Positions 11,796 to 23,837 of a DNA stretch of 64,000 nt are shown here, piece by piece (position 1 is the stretch's first letter; each line of letters starts with the position of its first letter). Made by a program: the position numbers and the translations under genes. Location of the stretch: NCBI GenBank assembly GCA_022702705.1, contig CM040427.1, positions 77,119,283 to 77,183,282 on the forward strand, read 5' to 3'. The stretch comes from Papilionanthe hookeriana x Papilionanthe teres (taxonomy: Eukaryota; Streptophyta; Magnoliopsida; Asparagales; Orchidaceae). The notes below the pieces were generated by a model. The model was not told where the DNA came from, did not search any database, and worked only from the letters and a program-made list of their open reading frames with translations.

Positions 11796-13909
11796 TGGGT
11801 TGTTGGCATATTTTTAGGTTATGTGTTTTATTTTAAAAAGGGTTCGCCTAACAGAAATTGTCGGCGAATTTTTAATTTAATTTAAATAAATAATTTGAAA
11901 AGTAGTATTTGATTTTGAAAATAATTTTAAATTTGGAAATTTTAAGATATGAAATCAAACTGATCTCTCATCTCGAATAGTTTATATAAACGAGCACCGC
12001 ACCACAAACCGTGTATCTATCCCGAAGAATAGACACACTGCTTGATAATGGGGCTCGATTAAATAAACTAGAAAGGTTTGTGACATCCGTTTGGTCCGCG
12101 AACCAATTTTATAAGCTCGACGAGTTCCCCGCTTAATATGAAAACATTAAACAGGGTTTATATTACTCAGGTTCTTAAAATTCCTATAAAGGCAAGCACC
12201 TATAGTTAATTACATCTTAAGTGACGGGAATCACCTAAGAAAACTCTCGATAATAATCAGTAGTTCTGCTCTTCAAGAATTTCAAAGTTTAAGTTTTCAA
12301 GGGATTGAGTTTTGAAGTTTCAATAGGGAATGGATCAAATTTGGAGCATTTTATTTTAGGAATTCAGAGGAAGAAAGGTAGGAGAAATCACAGATTCGAA
12401 GCGAACTTCGGTAATTTCCCGACTATCCTATTTGTTTGGCTTGGATTTAAGAAAGTCCTAATGTTTATTTAATATTTTGATCTTGCCAATTTTAATTATT
12501 TTGGACTTATATTTGTATGATAAAATCATACAAATAACTCGAAGATGTGAGGGTTTATGTCGTACCGAACGATCACCTCGGAGTCCTAAAACCGGTTAGG
12601 GCTTAATTTACATGGCATGATCATGCAAATGTCTAACGAAGAGTTGAGGATTTATGTTGCACTAGGCAAACTTCCTCGAAGTCCTATGGCTTGGTTATTT
12701 AATTCTAGGAATGTTTAGTCGATGTAGAGTTGTTTCTGTCGATGAAGATGGCCGTCGTCGCCCACCGTGCTCCAAGCTCCTTGTTGTTGCAGAGGTTTAG
12801 TTTTAGAAGTCATAAATCAAGAGATAAGAGAAGTGTTCTGGTTTAGAGAAAGTCTTAGTTTCCAAGTGTTTTTATGTTTTAATTAAAACAAATCTTAAAG
12901 TTGATTATAACAACACCGGTTAAGATCCCACTGGTTCCATCCTTCCGCATCGTTATTTTTATCGGATTCACTTAGTCCGGATGAATTTGCTAAACTCAAC
13001 TCGAATGAGTTCCACACTTTCATTTAGACAGTGGGAAATCCCGTTAGCAACACGTAGGTTACATCATCCGAGGTATTCCCGATCATCCAACAAGACGTTT
13101 TAATTTAGTTGTAGTTGTAGTTTTGTTGTTCTCGTTTGTGATTAAATTTTGAGTTGTTTTTTATATTTTGAAATGTTGTGGCGGTGAATTTTATCTTGTA
13201 ATGACTTTTAATTTAGTTTTGGTTTCGGTTTCGGGACTTACCTTAAAGGTTTTGGTTTTCATGCAACAGTTGTTTATCATGCAAGAAAGGTAAATGTGAT
13301 GCGATTAAATAAATTGCAATAAGGTAAATTGCAATAAAATAAAAGCGTACCTAGAGGGTCTTCCCGTCATCCCAAGCTGCACTTAAAACACATGTAAGAG
13401 CATTTAAGTATTTATAGCAAGTTCCTAGGTAAAGCTAAGGGAAGGGTTATGGTTTTCTACCAAGTTCCTAATCCTATAGCTAGTCATCTCCTATGACGTC
13501 TAGGTTCTTGTGTTTTGGTTTGAGGACGATTTTCTTCATCAAAGAACAATTAAGTTCCATTGTTCTTATAAACATCATATCATATCGAGGAAGTGTTTAA
13601 GACGAATCTTAAACATCTTTTCAATATTTCTAGGATTATTTTAAGTCCAAGAGAATTTAATTATACAAATGAATTAATCGTCCGGGAGTTCAAGTTTCGT
13701 TATCTTGCTCAGGACATTTGAATATCCTATAAATGAAGTAACACTTCATTTAATGTTCCGTTTAGGAGTTATGACAACAAAAGCTTTCGAGGGCAAATTG
13801 ATGTTCAAATGGTTTATGATTTAATTTAATTTCAATTAATGGATATAAGTTTGGAATAGTGTTCAAGTTGTTTTAGATTTATTTTTGAATTCTTTATGTC
13901 TTAAGTGAT

Positions 13910-14215
13910 GTTATTTTTAATTCAATTTAATTTAATTTAATTTTAGTTTAATTTGGTTTAGTTTTAATTTTAATTTAATTTTGTTTAATTTAATTTTAAT
14001 TTTATTTTAACTTCATTTTATTTTTTAATTTAATTTAATTTAATTTAATTTAATTTAATTTAATTTAATATGATTTAATTTAATTTAATTTAATTTAATT
14101 TAATTTAATTTAATTTTAATTTAATTTGATTTAATTTGATTTAATTTAATATGTTTTAATTTAATTTAATTTAATTTAATTTAATTTAAGTTTTAATTTA
14201 ATTTTAATTTAATAT
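13910..14215. repeat. (TTTAA)n pentanucleotide array
   Basis: About 300 bases of imperfect TTTAA units with interspersed TTTTAA, TTTGG and ATGTT variants. It lies inside the 7.5-kb insertion and is flanked by generally AT-rich sequence. Confidence 0.85.
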
Positions 14216-16910
14216 TTTATTTTTTATGTTTTAAAGATGATTTAATTTTAATTATTAAAGTATTAATTTAATTGAAATTTTAAAAGGATTTAATTTAAAT
14301 AATTTAACTTTGATTTAATTTAGTGATTAAGTCTTTTAGCATTTTAAATTTTAAATTTGGATTATCATTTTAATTAGGAATTAAATATTATTGAGGTGAT
14401 TAATTTAGGGATTCTTAAATTAAAGAACAAATCTCTTCCTAATAACATCCCTATTTTAATAATTTCAATTTTTTTATTATTCTTCCAAATTTAATTAATT
14501 ATTTGATTAAGGTTTTATTTTAATTATTTTTAAATTTATTTGGTAGGTTTCTACCCTTTAATTATTTAAATTTCAATCATCCAAATCAGATTAGGATCAA
14601 ATATTTTACTCTTTCATTTTATTAAGCCTAAAGTTTTAATTAAGGGTTAAAATTTTAATTACCATTTTGCCCTTCAAGCTTAATAATTTCATAACTCATT
14701 AAATTGAGCTTAAATGAATTTGAAATTTTTATGTGACTTCACTCATATGTCAATAAAGACATTAGAGGAGAAAATGTGATTTTTCTGTATTTAATTTATC
14801 TATATAATTATTTTTGGTGGAAAATAGGGATTTTCAAGGAAAATTCAATAACATGACCAAGGGAAAGTTTCTGTCCTTAAGAAAATTATGAGACATTCCT
14901 AATGACCGGAGAACCACTTGGACCAATTTTGGTGATTTTTTGAATTATATTCTTTTTATTATAATTATTTTGAGTTTTGGAGTATTAATTAATTTAAAAA
15001 TAAAATAAAGGCTGAAAAATGAATTTTATATTTTTCAAAAATCTCTCTAATATCAAGGAAATCATAGAACTAATTTTTATAATTTTCTGATTTTTCTTTG
15101 ATTTATTAGAATTATTTTAGTGGAAATGCTAGAAAATACATTTTTTTAATTTTAAAATTACCCTAGGGCTTTAAAATTTAATATCTCATCATAGAGACCT
15201 AAGAAAAATATGGGGTTTGTTCATAAGTGATTAAAATTCAAAATGTGACATTTTGGTGAATTTTATTATTTTTGCGATTTTTATTATTTTTTAATTATTA
15301 AAAATATTAAAATAATGAAAAAAATCAACTTTTTTAGAAAATTGCAATTTTAATTTTCTTAAATTCCCCTGATATCAGAGAGGTTCCAAAACTAATTTGG
15401 TGAATTTTTTAAAAGTATTTTGAAAGTTATGAATTTTTTAAGTTTAATTTTGGCTAAATGGCTTAATCAACCCATTTGATAGGGCTAACCAATTCCAATT
15501 GACTTCAAACTTTTATGGTGGGTTTCTCTGATCCTAAAGGTCAGTGGAGAATTGATTTCAAGTCAATTTGATGTGTGATTAGCTCTAATTAATTAAAGCT
15601 CCATTTTGGGTGTTTAAGCCATTTAGGGTTATTCCAAGTGAGTTAACTCAAAACCTATTTTTCCTAGGGTCCTCTGGTCATAATAAACATCACCAAATTT
15701 TCCTAGAATTTATTTCACAATATGCTAATTATTGGAATTAAATGACTCAAACTAGCAACCTAGAATTGGAAAATCAATAACTCTTCATAGGGATGGCCTC
15801 GACTTTGGAAAATTCAGGGAATGTTTCCAAATTCGGAGGCTTCAAAGCTCCTATGGTCTCATGCCATGGTGAATTGTATACATGCATGGAGAATTGAAAA
15901 TGTGTAGAGAGTAAATAAATTATTAAAAATCAAATACTCAATGAAATTGAATGATTTCTTTTCCACATTATTATCCTCTATTCACTGAGCAAGAGGGTAT
16001 TTTTATTTTATTTTTTTGATTTTCCTACACAAAGTTATGCATTTTTGAAGTTTAGGGAATTAATTAAATAAGAAAATAACCTAATTTCCTACTTATCCAC
16101 GCGGCGCCAACTCAACCTAGGCATCTCCGAAGCGCCGCGTGTCGTCTTCTGATTCGGCGCCGCCATCCGACTCAGCGCTCCAGGGCCCCGCGGTTCATGT
16201 TCCGTTGCTCCGTCCGGCGCGATCCTGACCGTCCGCTCGATACACGCTCGATCCGACGGCTCCTGGTCATCGTCTACGACTGGTGTGCACCCGTGACCGT
16301 CAACCTTCTAAACCTAATTTCTCACTCGATTCTCATCGGATTTTCATGTTCTTATGCTCTATGGATTCGTCTTGAGGAGACGAACACATCCATACGGTAA
16401 ACATGTATTTAAATTGGCTCAAATTAAATGGAGAATCTCTGTAAGCTCGGGAAGAAGAGTGAGTCCATACCTTTGCTCAGAGAACATACCTTTGCTCAGA
16501 GAAATGAAGCTTCGATCTGAGAGTTGTGTCACCTTCGATTGGGTCCAAGCAAGCTCCGCATGAAGTCCTCGGCTCAGTGAATTGTCTAGGTAAGATTTCG
16601 AGCAAGCCCGATCACAAAGCTTGGAGGCCGGAAGCAATGGCCGGCTCCGGTGAGGGGGCTTTTGCTGGTAAACTTCTTCTCTTGGTCCGGTGAAGGTGTA
16701 GGACCAATCAATTCGAGGATTGGTCCACTCGTGAAGAAGTGTCCCGGTTTTTGTGCCGAGATTCGAACTCGAAATTAAGCTCACTCGGAGGGAATTGGCC
16801 GGAATCCGGTGGGAATCAAGTGCTCTATGTGTGGAGAGCGGTCCGGAATGATTTTGGCAGAGTTTCCTTAAGGTTGGTTCAGCACCTCTTCCATGGCCGA
16901 GAGGGGTGGT

Positions 16911-16920
16911 GTTTAAATAG
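16911..16920 (-). promoter_or_regulatory. TATA-like box of the 7.5-kb LTR-like element
   Basis: CTATTTAAAC on the minus strand, followed downstream by CACC and a GC-rich leader reaching to about 16090. The relative in the large intron has CTATAAATGC in the equivalent place (45161-45170). A role as LTR promoter is inferred from position and base composition only. Confidence 0.35.
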
Positions 16921-19305
16921 GAGAGGCTCGGAGGGCCTCCTGTGGAGTTAGGGACCGGGATCACTCTGCTCTTGGTAAGGGAAAAACAGCTGCAATGGCC
17001 ACTGGGCATGGGGCAACTCAGCAAGGTGGAATTTTAATGTTTGGCTCCTTCCCATGTCTCGGCCATGGAGTTTTCCGGCGGCCTGGTGGTCGGCCGTGCA
17101 GCATGAGTCACCCTCGTGGTCGGGAGGTCCGGGGCTCGAAGTTGGTGAAGGCAGTCGGGCTTGGACATGTGTAAAGTGTTTGGATTAAAATGGTATGGGG
17201 GAGAGGCCATTTTGGCTTGATTTGGGTCAACCCATCCTTTTGGACTAGGTGCACCTCCCCATGGCTAGTTTGGGCTAAAGAGAAAGTGGTTTAGGTCAGC
17301 TTGATTAGTGGGGAAGGGTCACCATCCAAGTACAATTAAGGTTAAACATGGCTTAGGGGAGACATGAACATGGTTAATCACCTTAAGGGAATATGGAAAG
17401 GACCCCCTCCATTTGCCCAAGATAGCATGGTGACATGTAAATGGCTTTCATGGCTTCCATGTGGCTCATGCATGGCTTCATGGCTTGCCTATGGCTTGGA
17501 AAAAGTTTGGTCAATTTCATAAAAATGGATTTTTAAGGATTTTGGATATTTTTGGAGTTATTTGATGGGATTTGGCATAATACCATTTTGGTTTGATCTT
17601 CATGATGGATTTAGCACTTAGGGAGTGATATTAATTGAGTGAGGATGAGATGAGATTGTAGTGTGGGCTTTAGGATGGGTTTGGGCTTTTAAAATTTGGT
17701 AAAGGTGGGCTTTTAAAATGGTTTAGGGAAGTGGGTTTTTTTTTATTTTAGGATGGGCATTTGGGTGAAAATTTTGTGAAGGACCATTTCAAATAAATGT
17801 TGCAATTGGTTTAGGGATATTTCATGAATAGTTTGAAGTCAATTTGGTGTGATTTGGAATTGAATTGGTTTGAATTTGGGCTCATTTGGTAAGTGGGCCA
17901 ATGTAGGTCAAATTGGGCTAACTTGGGCCAATGTTGGGCTATGGTTGAAATTGATGTAAAATTAATGTTGGGAAATGTTTATGGGACTGTTTCAAAGAGG
18001 TTTTGACTTTGGTTGGGTTTTGACTTTGGGGTTTGGGCTTATTTGGGTTAGGTTTGGGCTTAGGTCAAAATTGGGTCTTTTAGCTTTGGGTTTGAGTGGG
18101 GTTTGGGTCTAAATTTTGGGCAAATCATGTTAGTGTTTTGTTTGTGGGGATGTTAGGGAAGGTTTAGAAAAGATTTGGGGTTAATTGGAGTTGAATTGGG
18201 TGAGTTTGAGCGAAGTTTGGGTCATGGGCCCAAATTGAGCTTTAAGGTCCAAAATGAAATTGGGTCCAAATGCCAATCAAATTGGGCTTGAATTTGGTCT
18301 AGATTGGTGTTGGGGATGTTGAATTGAAGTTTAGAATTGAATTGGACCAGAATTTGGGTCAATTGGGTAGGTTTGGTTTGACATCGGGTTCACTTTGGGT
18401 TAAAATGGGTCAAATTGGGGATTTTGACAAAAGTGGGGTAAATTGACAAAATTGGCCCATGGTGTAGTTGAACAAAATTAAATTGGGAATATTTGGGATT
18501 TTCTGGAATTTTCTGGGAATTTTTTGGATTTTTTTGATTTTTTGGCTAAGAGGGGCATTTTGGGTATTTGGAGGGTATTGGGAGGTATTTTTGGAATTTT
18601 TGGTATTTTTGGCTATGAATGATCAATTTGAGTGATGTGGGAATGTTTGGGATTGGTTTTGAGAAATTTTGGATGATTTTGGAGGATTTTGAAAAATTTG
18701 GGTAATTTCAAGGGTTTTGGGTAGGCTAGGCGGGTGCATGGTCTCTAGGTCAAAAATTAAAAATTTGGAAAATTGAAGATTGGGTAAATGTAAGTGAAAT
18801 GAAATCATTTTGGTTGAGCCATGAAGCCATGTTAAGCCTATATGAGCCATGAGAGGACTCATTTGAGGTATTCACTATGTTGTTCCTAACCATCTTACCA
18901 AGAGCTTAGGGTTAAGGACCATCCATGTGAATCACCTTCATGAGTCGGAGGTCAAATTGGGTATGGGTGTGGTTTTAGGAGATGTGTGAAAGTGTAGTGT
19001 ATAGGTGTAGTGTGTGTGTAAGTCAGCCCCTTCACTGCACCGAGCCACCTGTAGGCGGTCCTAGGCCAAAGAGTCATATAGGAACTCATCCTTTAAACTT
19101 CCACATTTGATTTCAACCCTCTAGGTGATTAGGGGTCTACAATCAAGTTTGTGGAGTTTGCAGGGAGTTAAGAAGTGGTTTTAATTTCTAAGTGGTGGGT
19201 CCCAATTCTAATCCTCTAGGATAGTCAAAGGAAAAGCCTAAGGCTAGATCCTAAGTACTAAAAAGAAGAAGAGAAGACCTCATCAAAAATGAGATCAACA
19301 TGGGT

Positions 19306-19755
19306 ATATAGAACTACTTATAAAACTCCTATAGGAATGTCCCCTTATAGATTAATCTTTTGAAAAACTTGTCACTTACCATTTGAATTAAAATATAAAG
19401 CATATTAGGCGATAAAGAAATTGAATTTTAATTTGAAAGATGCTAGTAAGAAGAGACTGTTGCAATTGAATGAATTGGAAGAAATCAGAAATGAATCATA
19501 TGATAATGATATAATATACAATGAGAGAAGAAAAATATGGCATGATCGGAAGATTGTTAAAATGGAATTTGAACCAGGACAAAAAAAGTTTTATTATATA
19601 CAAGATTGAAATTATTTCCTGTGAAACTAAAATCTAGATGGACAGGACCTTTCACTGTCGTAGAAATCTATCAATTTGAAGTTGTGATTATCGAAGACCC
19701 TAAATCTAGAAGAATATTCAAAGTTAATGAACAAAAATTAAAACCATATTTTTAA
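19306..19755 (+). pseudogene. Athila-type integrase C-terminal part, continuation of pol
   Basis: Resumes the integrase frame with YRTTYKTPIGMSPYRLIF, then a stop, ELKYKAY, and NFNLKDASKKRLLQLNELEE (19421 on). It continues with RKIWHDRKIV and FEPGQK, where a one-base shift leads into SRWTGPFTV and a C-terminal KVNEQKLKPYF ended by TAA at 19753-19755. The sequence matches the normal end of Athila-group integrase. Two stops and a frameshift show decay comparable to the upstream half. Confidence 0.85.
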
Positions 19756-20035
19756 GATAATAGACCTAATTTTAAAGAGATTTTAATGTTGGATCAACCT
19801 GAATAACTGGAAGTTATGTAAGATTGACGACGTTAAATCAAGCGCTTTGTGGGAGGCAACCCACAATTATTAATTGTTTGCTTTGTTAGATGTGTTATTT
19901 GTGTTTTTTTGTTACTTAATTAAGTCTTATTCTTTCTTAATTATCATTAACAATATTTAATAAATGAATCGAATCGAAGTTTGGAAAGAATTTGGACAAA
20001 GTGAAGTTTGGCAAAATTTGAACTAGCGCCAAACG
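19756..20035 (+). other. Athila spacer between integrase and ORF2-like frame
   Basis: Contains 'agcgctttgtgggaggcaac' at 19841-19860, a phrase recurrent just downstream of integrase in Athila-type elements. The run from 20000 into the next entry has 'agcgccaaacgatgctg', related to the leader at 21735-21860 and to the right arm of the inverted repeat at 9640-9690. Confidence 0.6.
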
Positions 20036-21323
20036 ATGCTGTTATCAGTGTCGAACGACCCTATTATCAGCGTCGGACTGCACCACTGTTCAGAAAACAG
20101 TTTCTCTTCTTTAAATTTGAGTTTTGGTGGTTCTAAGGCAATTCTTCTACTTGAACTTCCAAAAACTGCCCCTAGATGCAGGAACTACCAAAGGAACGAA
20201 GAGGAAGATCCCAAATCTCGTCCAAATGGATCTGACTCGATGGAAACTTCAAGATTTCAAGTTTTCAACTGTAGAAAGTTTGTCAGTTTCAAAGCGCAAC
20301 GCGTATTCAACAAAAATATCTCAAAAATGAGGTTAATTAAGGAGCGAGGCATTGTGAATCGAGGTACGAATTCTCCTACCACTAGAATTGATGAAATTAT
20401 TATTCAGAGACGTTGGGCAGTATTGTGTTATACTATTACCGCCGTAGTTGTCCCAGTTGTGAAGGAGTTTTATGCAAATCTTCATGGAATCAACCAAGGA
20501 TCAGTCTATGTGCGAGGTAAGTATGTCATATTTACTCCTGCAAAGATTAATGATTTATACATGATTGAGAATGTGTCAATCTGCTACTATTCGAATTTTG
20601 CTCCGACGAAGGACAACATGAATGATATGTACAGATATATGATGGATGAAAGTGATGAATAAGAGATAAGAGATAACAGGTATATAAGTTTTTCGACCAC
20701 ACTGCTAAATTCTACGTCGAAACACGTACATTATTTCATATATACAAAATTGCTCCCAACTATGAAAATCAGTACAGTAACTGAGGAGTTGCACTATTAT
20801 GAATTATTGTATTCAAATGGGGATGCCTATTGATGTTGGTTCGATAATTGTTAAGTCTGTTTTGGGATTGATCGTTAATGGATCAAAGTATGGGCTTGAA
20901 CATCCTTCCACGATATTTCTCCTCTGCAGTCAATCACAAGTGCCATATGAGAACTGGGAAAGAGTATTTCTAACTTGGAAGCCTATAGACTAAGTAGATG
21001 CATATAGTAACCAGGCAGTTGGTGATATGAATGACATGAGCATTATTGAAGATCAACCATCTCAGGGGTCGACACCTATTCCTCCTTACTTTTCTGAAAG
21101 TTCACAGATCATCTTGAAGAAAATTAAGAAATTGGAGAAGGAAGTACAACACCTGATGAATGCAATCAACAATCAATATGATTTCTTTGATCATCTGGAT
21201 TGGAGAATGAAGGAGCACTTTGATCATTCTGGATATCTTGAAGGAAGTTTGACACGGTTGATGAAAAGGAAAGGGTGGACTGTAGAGGGTTCTACTGAAG
21301 AATTCCCGTTTCGTCCATTCTAA
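20036..21323 (+). pseudogene. Athila ORF2-type 'putative plant transposon protein', copy 1
   Basis: A 208-codon open frame (20036-20662) holds FVSFKAQ, KERGI, IDEIIIQRRW, VVPVVKEFYANLHG and VRGKYVIFTPAKIND, the signature of the plant transposon protein domain (Pfam family I recall as PF20167) found downstream of Athila pol. After a stop and frameshifts the domain continues at 20799-20993 (NYCIQMGMPIDVGSIIV). A further frame (21027-21323) adds a charged, coiled-coil-like C-terminus (ILKKIKKLEKEVQHLMNAI). Function is unknown; some authors call this region env-like, but no membrane segment or signal is visible here. Residues before about 60 may be leader read through. Confidence 0.75.
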
Positions 21324-22246
21324 AATCTGTTCATTTATGCCCAATCAATTGGAGATCTTAGAGTTGATGTTAGTTCTGAAGAAGAATGAAGGCTTGATTA
21401 TTGTATTTCTGTATTTGTGTAATTGATTGCTTTGATTTTCTTTGCTTTGCTTGGATGTTATATTTGGACTTGCTTTCTTGTTTAGTTTTCAGCATTATTG
21501 TGTTGTGGTTGTGATTGATGCTAAATTTAGAATTATATGGCTTGACGATGTGTAGTGTGTAATGTTATGTGTATGTGTCTGAAACTTGGATTTTATATAT
21601 GAAAGTGATATTTTGTGTTGTTTGTGTTTAAAAAATATCATTTGTCATGGCTCTATAATGTTATTCAATGCTTAATTAGACTAGTTAGATGTCGGAGCGG
21701 GCTTGGAAAGATCAAAATTGCAAAAGAAAGCCGGAAGCCCAGTTTTTGAACTGGCACCGAACGTCGTTGTCACCAGCACCGGACCGCACCAAGAGATAGA
21801 GAATTTGGCCATAAGAGCAGAAAAATGCGCCAAACGGTACTGTCGCTAGTGCCGGACAGCGCTAGACCAGATAAAAAGGCCCGAAACTCCAAATTTTTGC
21901 GATTTAACCCTGGGACCCGCTATTTTTGCCCAAACCATCGTCTTCTACCTTCAGTCAAGGCTTATTTTTGCACCTAGGGCTCACTAACATTTGAATTCGA
22001 AGCGATTTCATGGCCATAAAAGTTTGAATTTCATCTTCTCTTGGTAAGAGCTACACTTTAATCTAAATTTTTTTTATTTTGACAGTGGAAATCTCCTACA
22101 TTAGGAAGATTTGAAATTTTGAAGTTTTTAGAGAAAGTTTGGAGATTTTTCATGGTATTTGAGTTCTTATCTATTTAAATTTACCTTGGAGTCTATTACA
22201 TTGCAATTTTAAAATTTATTTGAATAAATTTGATATTTTTAGACAA
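21324..22246 (+). other. spacer between the two ORF2-like copies
   Basis: Non-coding, T-rich from 21380. From about 21735 it has 'ggcaccgaacgtcg...agcaccggaccgcacc', a leader repeated in related form at 20005-20085. So the second ORF2-like unit carries its own leader, which suggests that a whole leader-plus-ORF unit was duplicated. Confidence 0.55.
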
Positions 22247-23349
22247 ATGGCTCCAAGAATTTCAAAGGGGAAGAGAAAATTTGAGTATGATGAAAGCAAA
22301 TTTGTGAATTTCAAGGCTTATTCGCTCTTTAGTACGTTTCTTAGCAATAAGAAATGTATTCAAGAGAAAGCCTTTGAAAATACTAGAGGTATAGTTGAAG
22401 AACTTATTGCGAATCGTCAATGGGAGATTTTCTGTTATTTTACTGCTGAAGCGATGCTAGGAATTGTTAGAGAATTTTATGCAAATCTGTATTATTCTGA
22501 GAGTGAATATATACTGGTTAGATGATAAATGGTTGAATTCACCCCTGCTCGCATTAATGCATTTTATTAGTTAAGAGCGCATTTTTCATGTGAATACGAA
22601 AATTTTCCTATTATGAATGAAGCATTGGATACGATTTTGAACTTTTTGACTGAAAAAAAAAAGGGAATGGAAGGTTAAACAAAGACTAAAGTTAACTTCC
22701 CCCTTTCTACTTTTAATCTTGTATCAAAAGCCTGACACTATTTCATTTCTGCAAGACTTTTGCCTACCAACCATTACAGCGAGGTTACTGTAGATAGAGC
22801 TGTTCTGAACTACTGTATTCAGAACATGAAGAATATTAATATTTGGGCTATTATTCATAAAAGTATTTTGACAAGCTCAAAGGAGAGACTACAGGTGAAC
22901 TAGGACACCCAATCCTGATTCATGCCTTGTGTATTCAGTCAGGTGTAACAACTGAAGATAATGATGAGGTAGTCTATCCCCTGAAGCCCATTACTAAACT
23001 AAATTTGAAAACTTATGAAGCCCATGTAGGATGGAAGTAGAGTAAGAAAGATGATGAGCCTTCTTCTAGTCATGAGAGACCGTCTAGATCTAGGGAGCCT
23101 ACTCTGCATGATGTTATGGATCAGTTGGAAAGGTTGAACACCAGAGTAGAGGGACTAGAAGTAAGAAACAAGATAAATGATGATTATCAAGTGCGGTGGA
23201 GAGAATATGAGATAGCTTATCATGACGCACAGATGAGATTTTTTAGGGGAGACACTAGTGTTATATTTCCTACTTACCCTGAGTATACTCCATACCAGCC
23301 TAAAGAACTTGATGATAGTGGAGCTCCTGCAGAGGATGAAGATTGGTAG
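22247..23349 (+). pseudogene. Athila ORF2-type 'putative plant transposon protein', copy 2
   Basis: Starts at ATG 22247 (MAPRISKGKRKFEYDESKF), a natural-looking start for this family. It continues with FVNFKAYSLF, VEELIANRQWEIF and IVREFYANLYY, hits TGA/TAA at 22523-22528, then resumes MVEFTPARINAFY. Later pieces in other frames are VLNYCIQ (about 22810) and an open C-terminal frame 23116-23349 with LERLNTRVEGLEVRNKI coiled-coil character and an acidic end. It is homologous in layout to copy 1 but clearly diverged and more broken. Function is unknown. Confidence 0.7.
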
Positions 23350-23837
23350 TTTTATAGTTTTATTTTCATTTTATATGTGTGAAGTATATGTGATGTACCT
23401 GAGACTCTCTTGTATTAGTATTTGTGATGTCATGTGTATTTGGTTGTACTTATAGCAGACTTTATATTGATTTGTGATGTATGTGATGTGATAGTTGAGT
23501 TTTCATGTGTTTAGTTTGTTGGTTTAATCTGTGATAGTAACAGTTAGATGTTAAAGTTGTATGTTTTTAAACGCCTTCCCTTACAATTGTCTAACTCATA
23601 TTTGTGTATAGAAATGCTCTTAATTATTTCAGGCCTACTGTTCTACTTTATGAAGAAAAAATCTGCTTAAACTCAAAGGTATTAAAAGCCCAACATTATG
23701 TTAATTGTATTGATATTCAAAAATCTAAGTTTGGGGAGGGAAAGAATTAACTATTAATTTTTCTCATTTAAAAGTATTTTCAAAATTCTTTTCATTCCTT
23801 TTCCTTCATTTTCCTTTGTTATTTTTGTTCGACTGTG
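23350..23837 (+). other. Athila 3' untranslated part with polypurine tract, then outer-element DNA
   Basis: T-rich non-coding sequence ending in 'aatctaagtttggggaggg', the typical run-in to an Athila 3' LTR; the polypurine tract is 23733-23744. No LTR follows. After about 90 pyrimidine-rich bases the ATG of the outer element's ORF appears at 23838. Confidence 0.55.

Larger units (their letters stand above)
11801..19300 (-). mobile_element. 7.5-kb non-coding LTR-like insertion (giant solo LTR or LARD) with 5-bp target duplication
   Basis: The insertion begins TGTTGGCATA at 11801 and ends GAGATCAACA at 19300, flanked by TGGGT on both sides (11796-11800 and 19301-19305). Removing it brings the Athila integrase codons for ALW and YRTTYKTPIG together, so the boundaries are exact. 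No retroviral domain is found inside and neither terminus recurs internally, so the whole piece behaves as one LTR or a noncoding large derivative. Orientation is judged minus: a TATA-like CTATTTAAAC (16911-16920, minus) is followed by a GC-rich leader, matching the relative at 44267-49519. It contains a (TTTAA)n array. Confidence 0.7.
7459..23744 (+). mobile_element. Athila-type Ty3/gypsy element, internally deleted, with a nested 7.5-kb insertion
   Basis: The element starts TGTTGATG at 7459 inside the outer gag and runs to the polypurine tract GGGGAGGGAAAG at 23733-23744. Order: LTR/leader-like DNA (7459-8890), a long inverted repeat (8895-9667), RT-RNase H-integrase (9760-11795 and 19306-19755), the spacer motif 'gtgggaggcaaccca' well known downstream of Athila integrase, and two Athila ORF2-type frames (20036-21323 and 22247-23349). 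Gag and protease are missing. I found no 3' LTR after the polypurine tract, and no matching 5-bp duplication of the left flank (CGGTC). Confidence 0.75.

Noticed and set aside
16419..17024. 201-codon minus-strand open frame in the 7.5-kb insertion
   Set aside because: It lies in the GC-richer leader part of the LTR-like element, has no recognisable domain, and the related element at 44267-49519 does not keep an equivalent frame.
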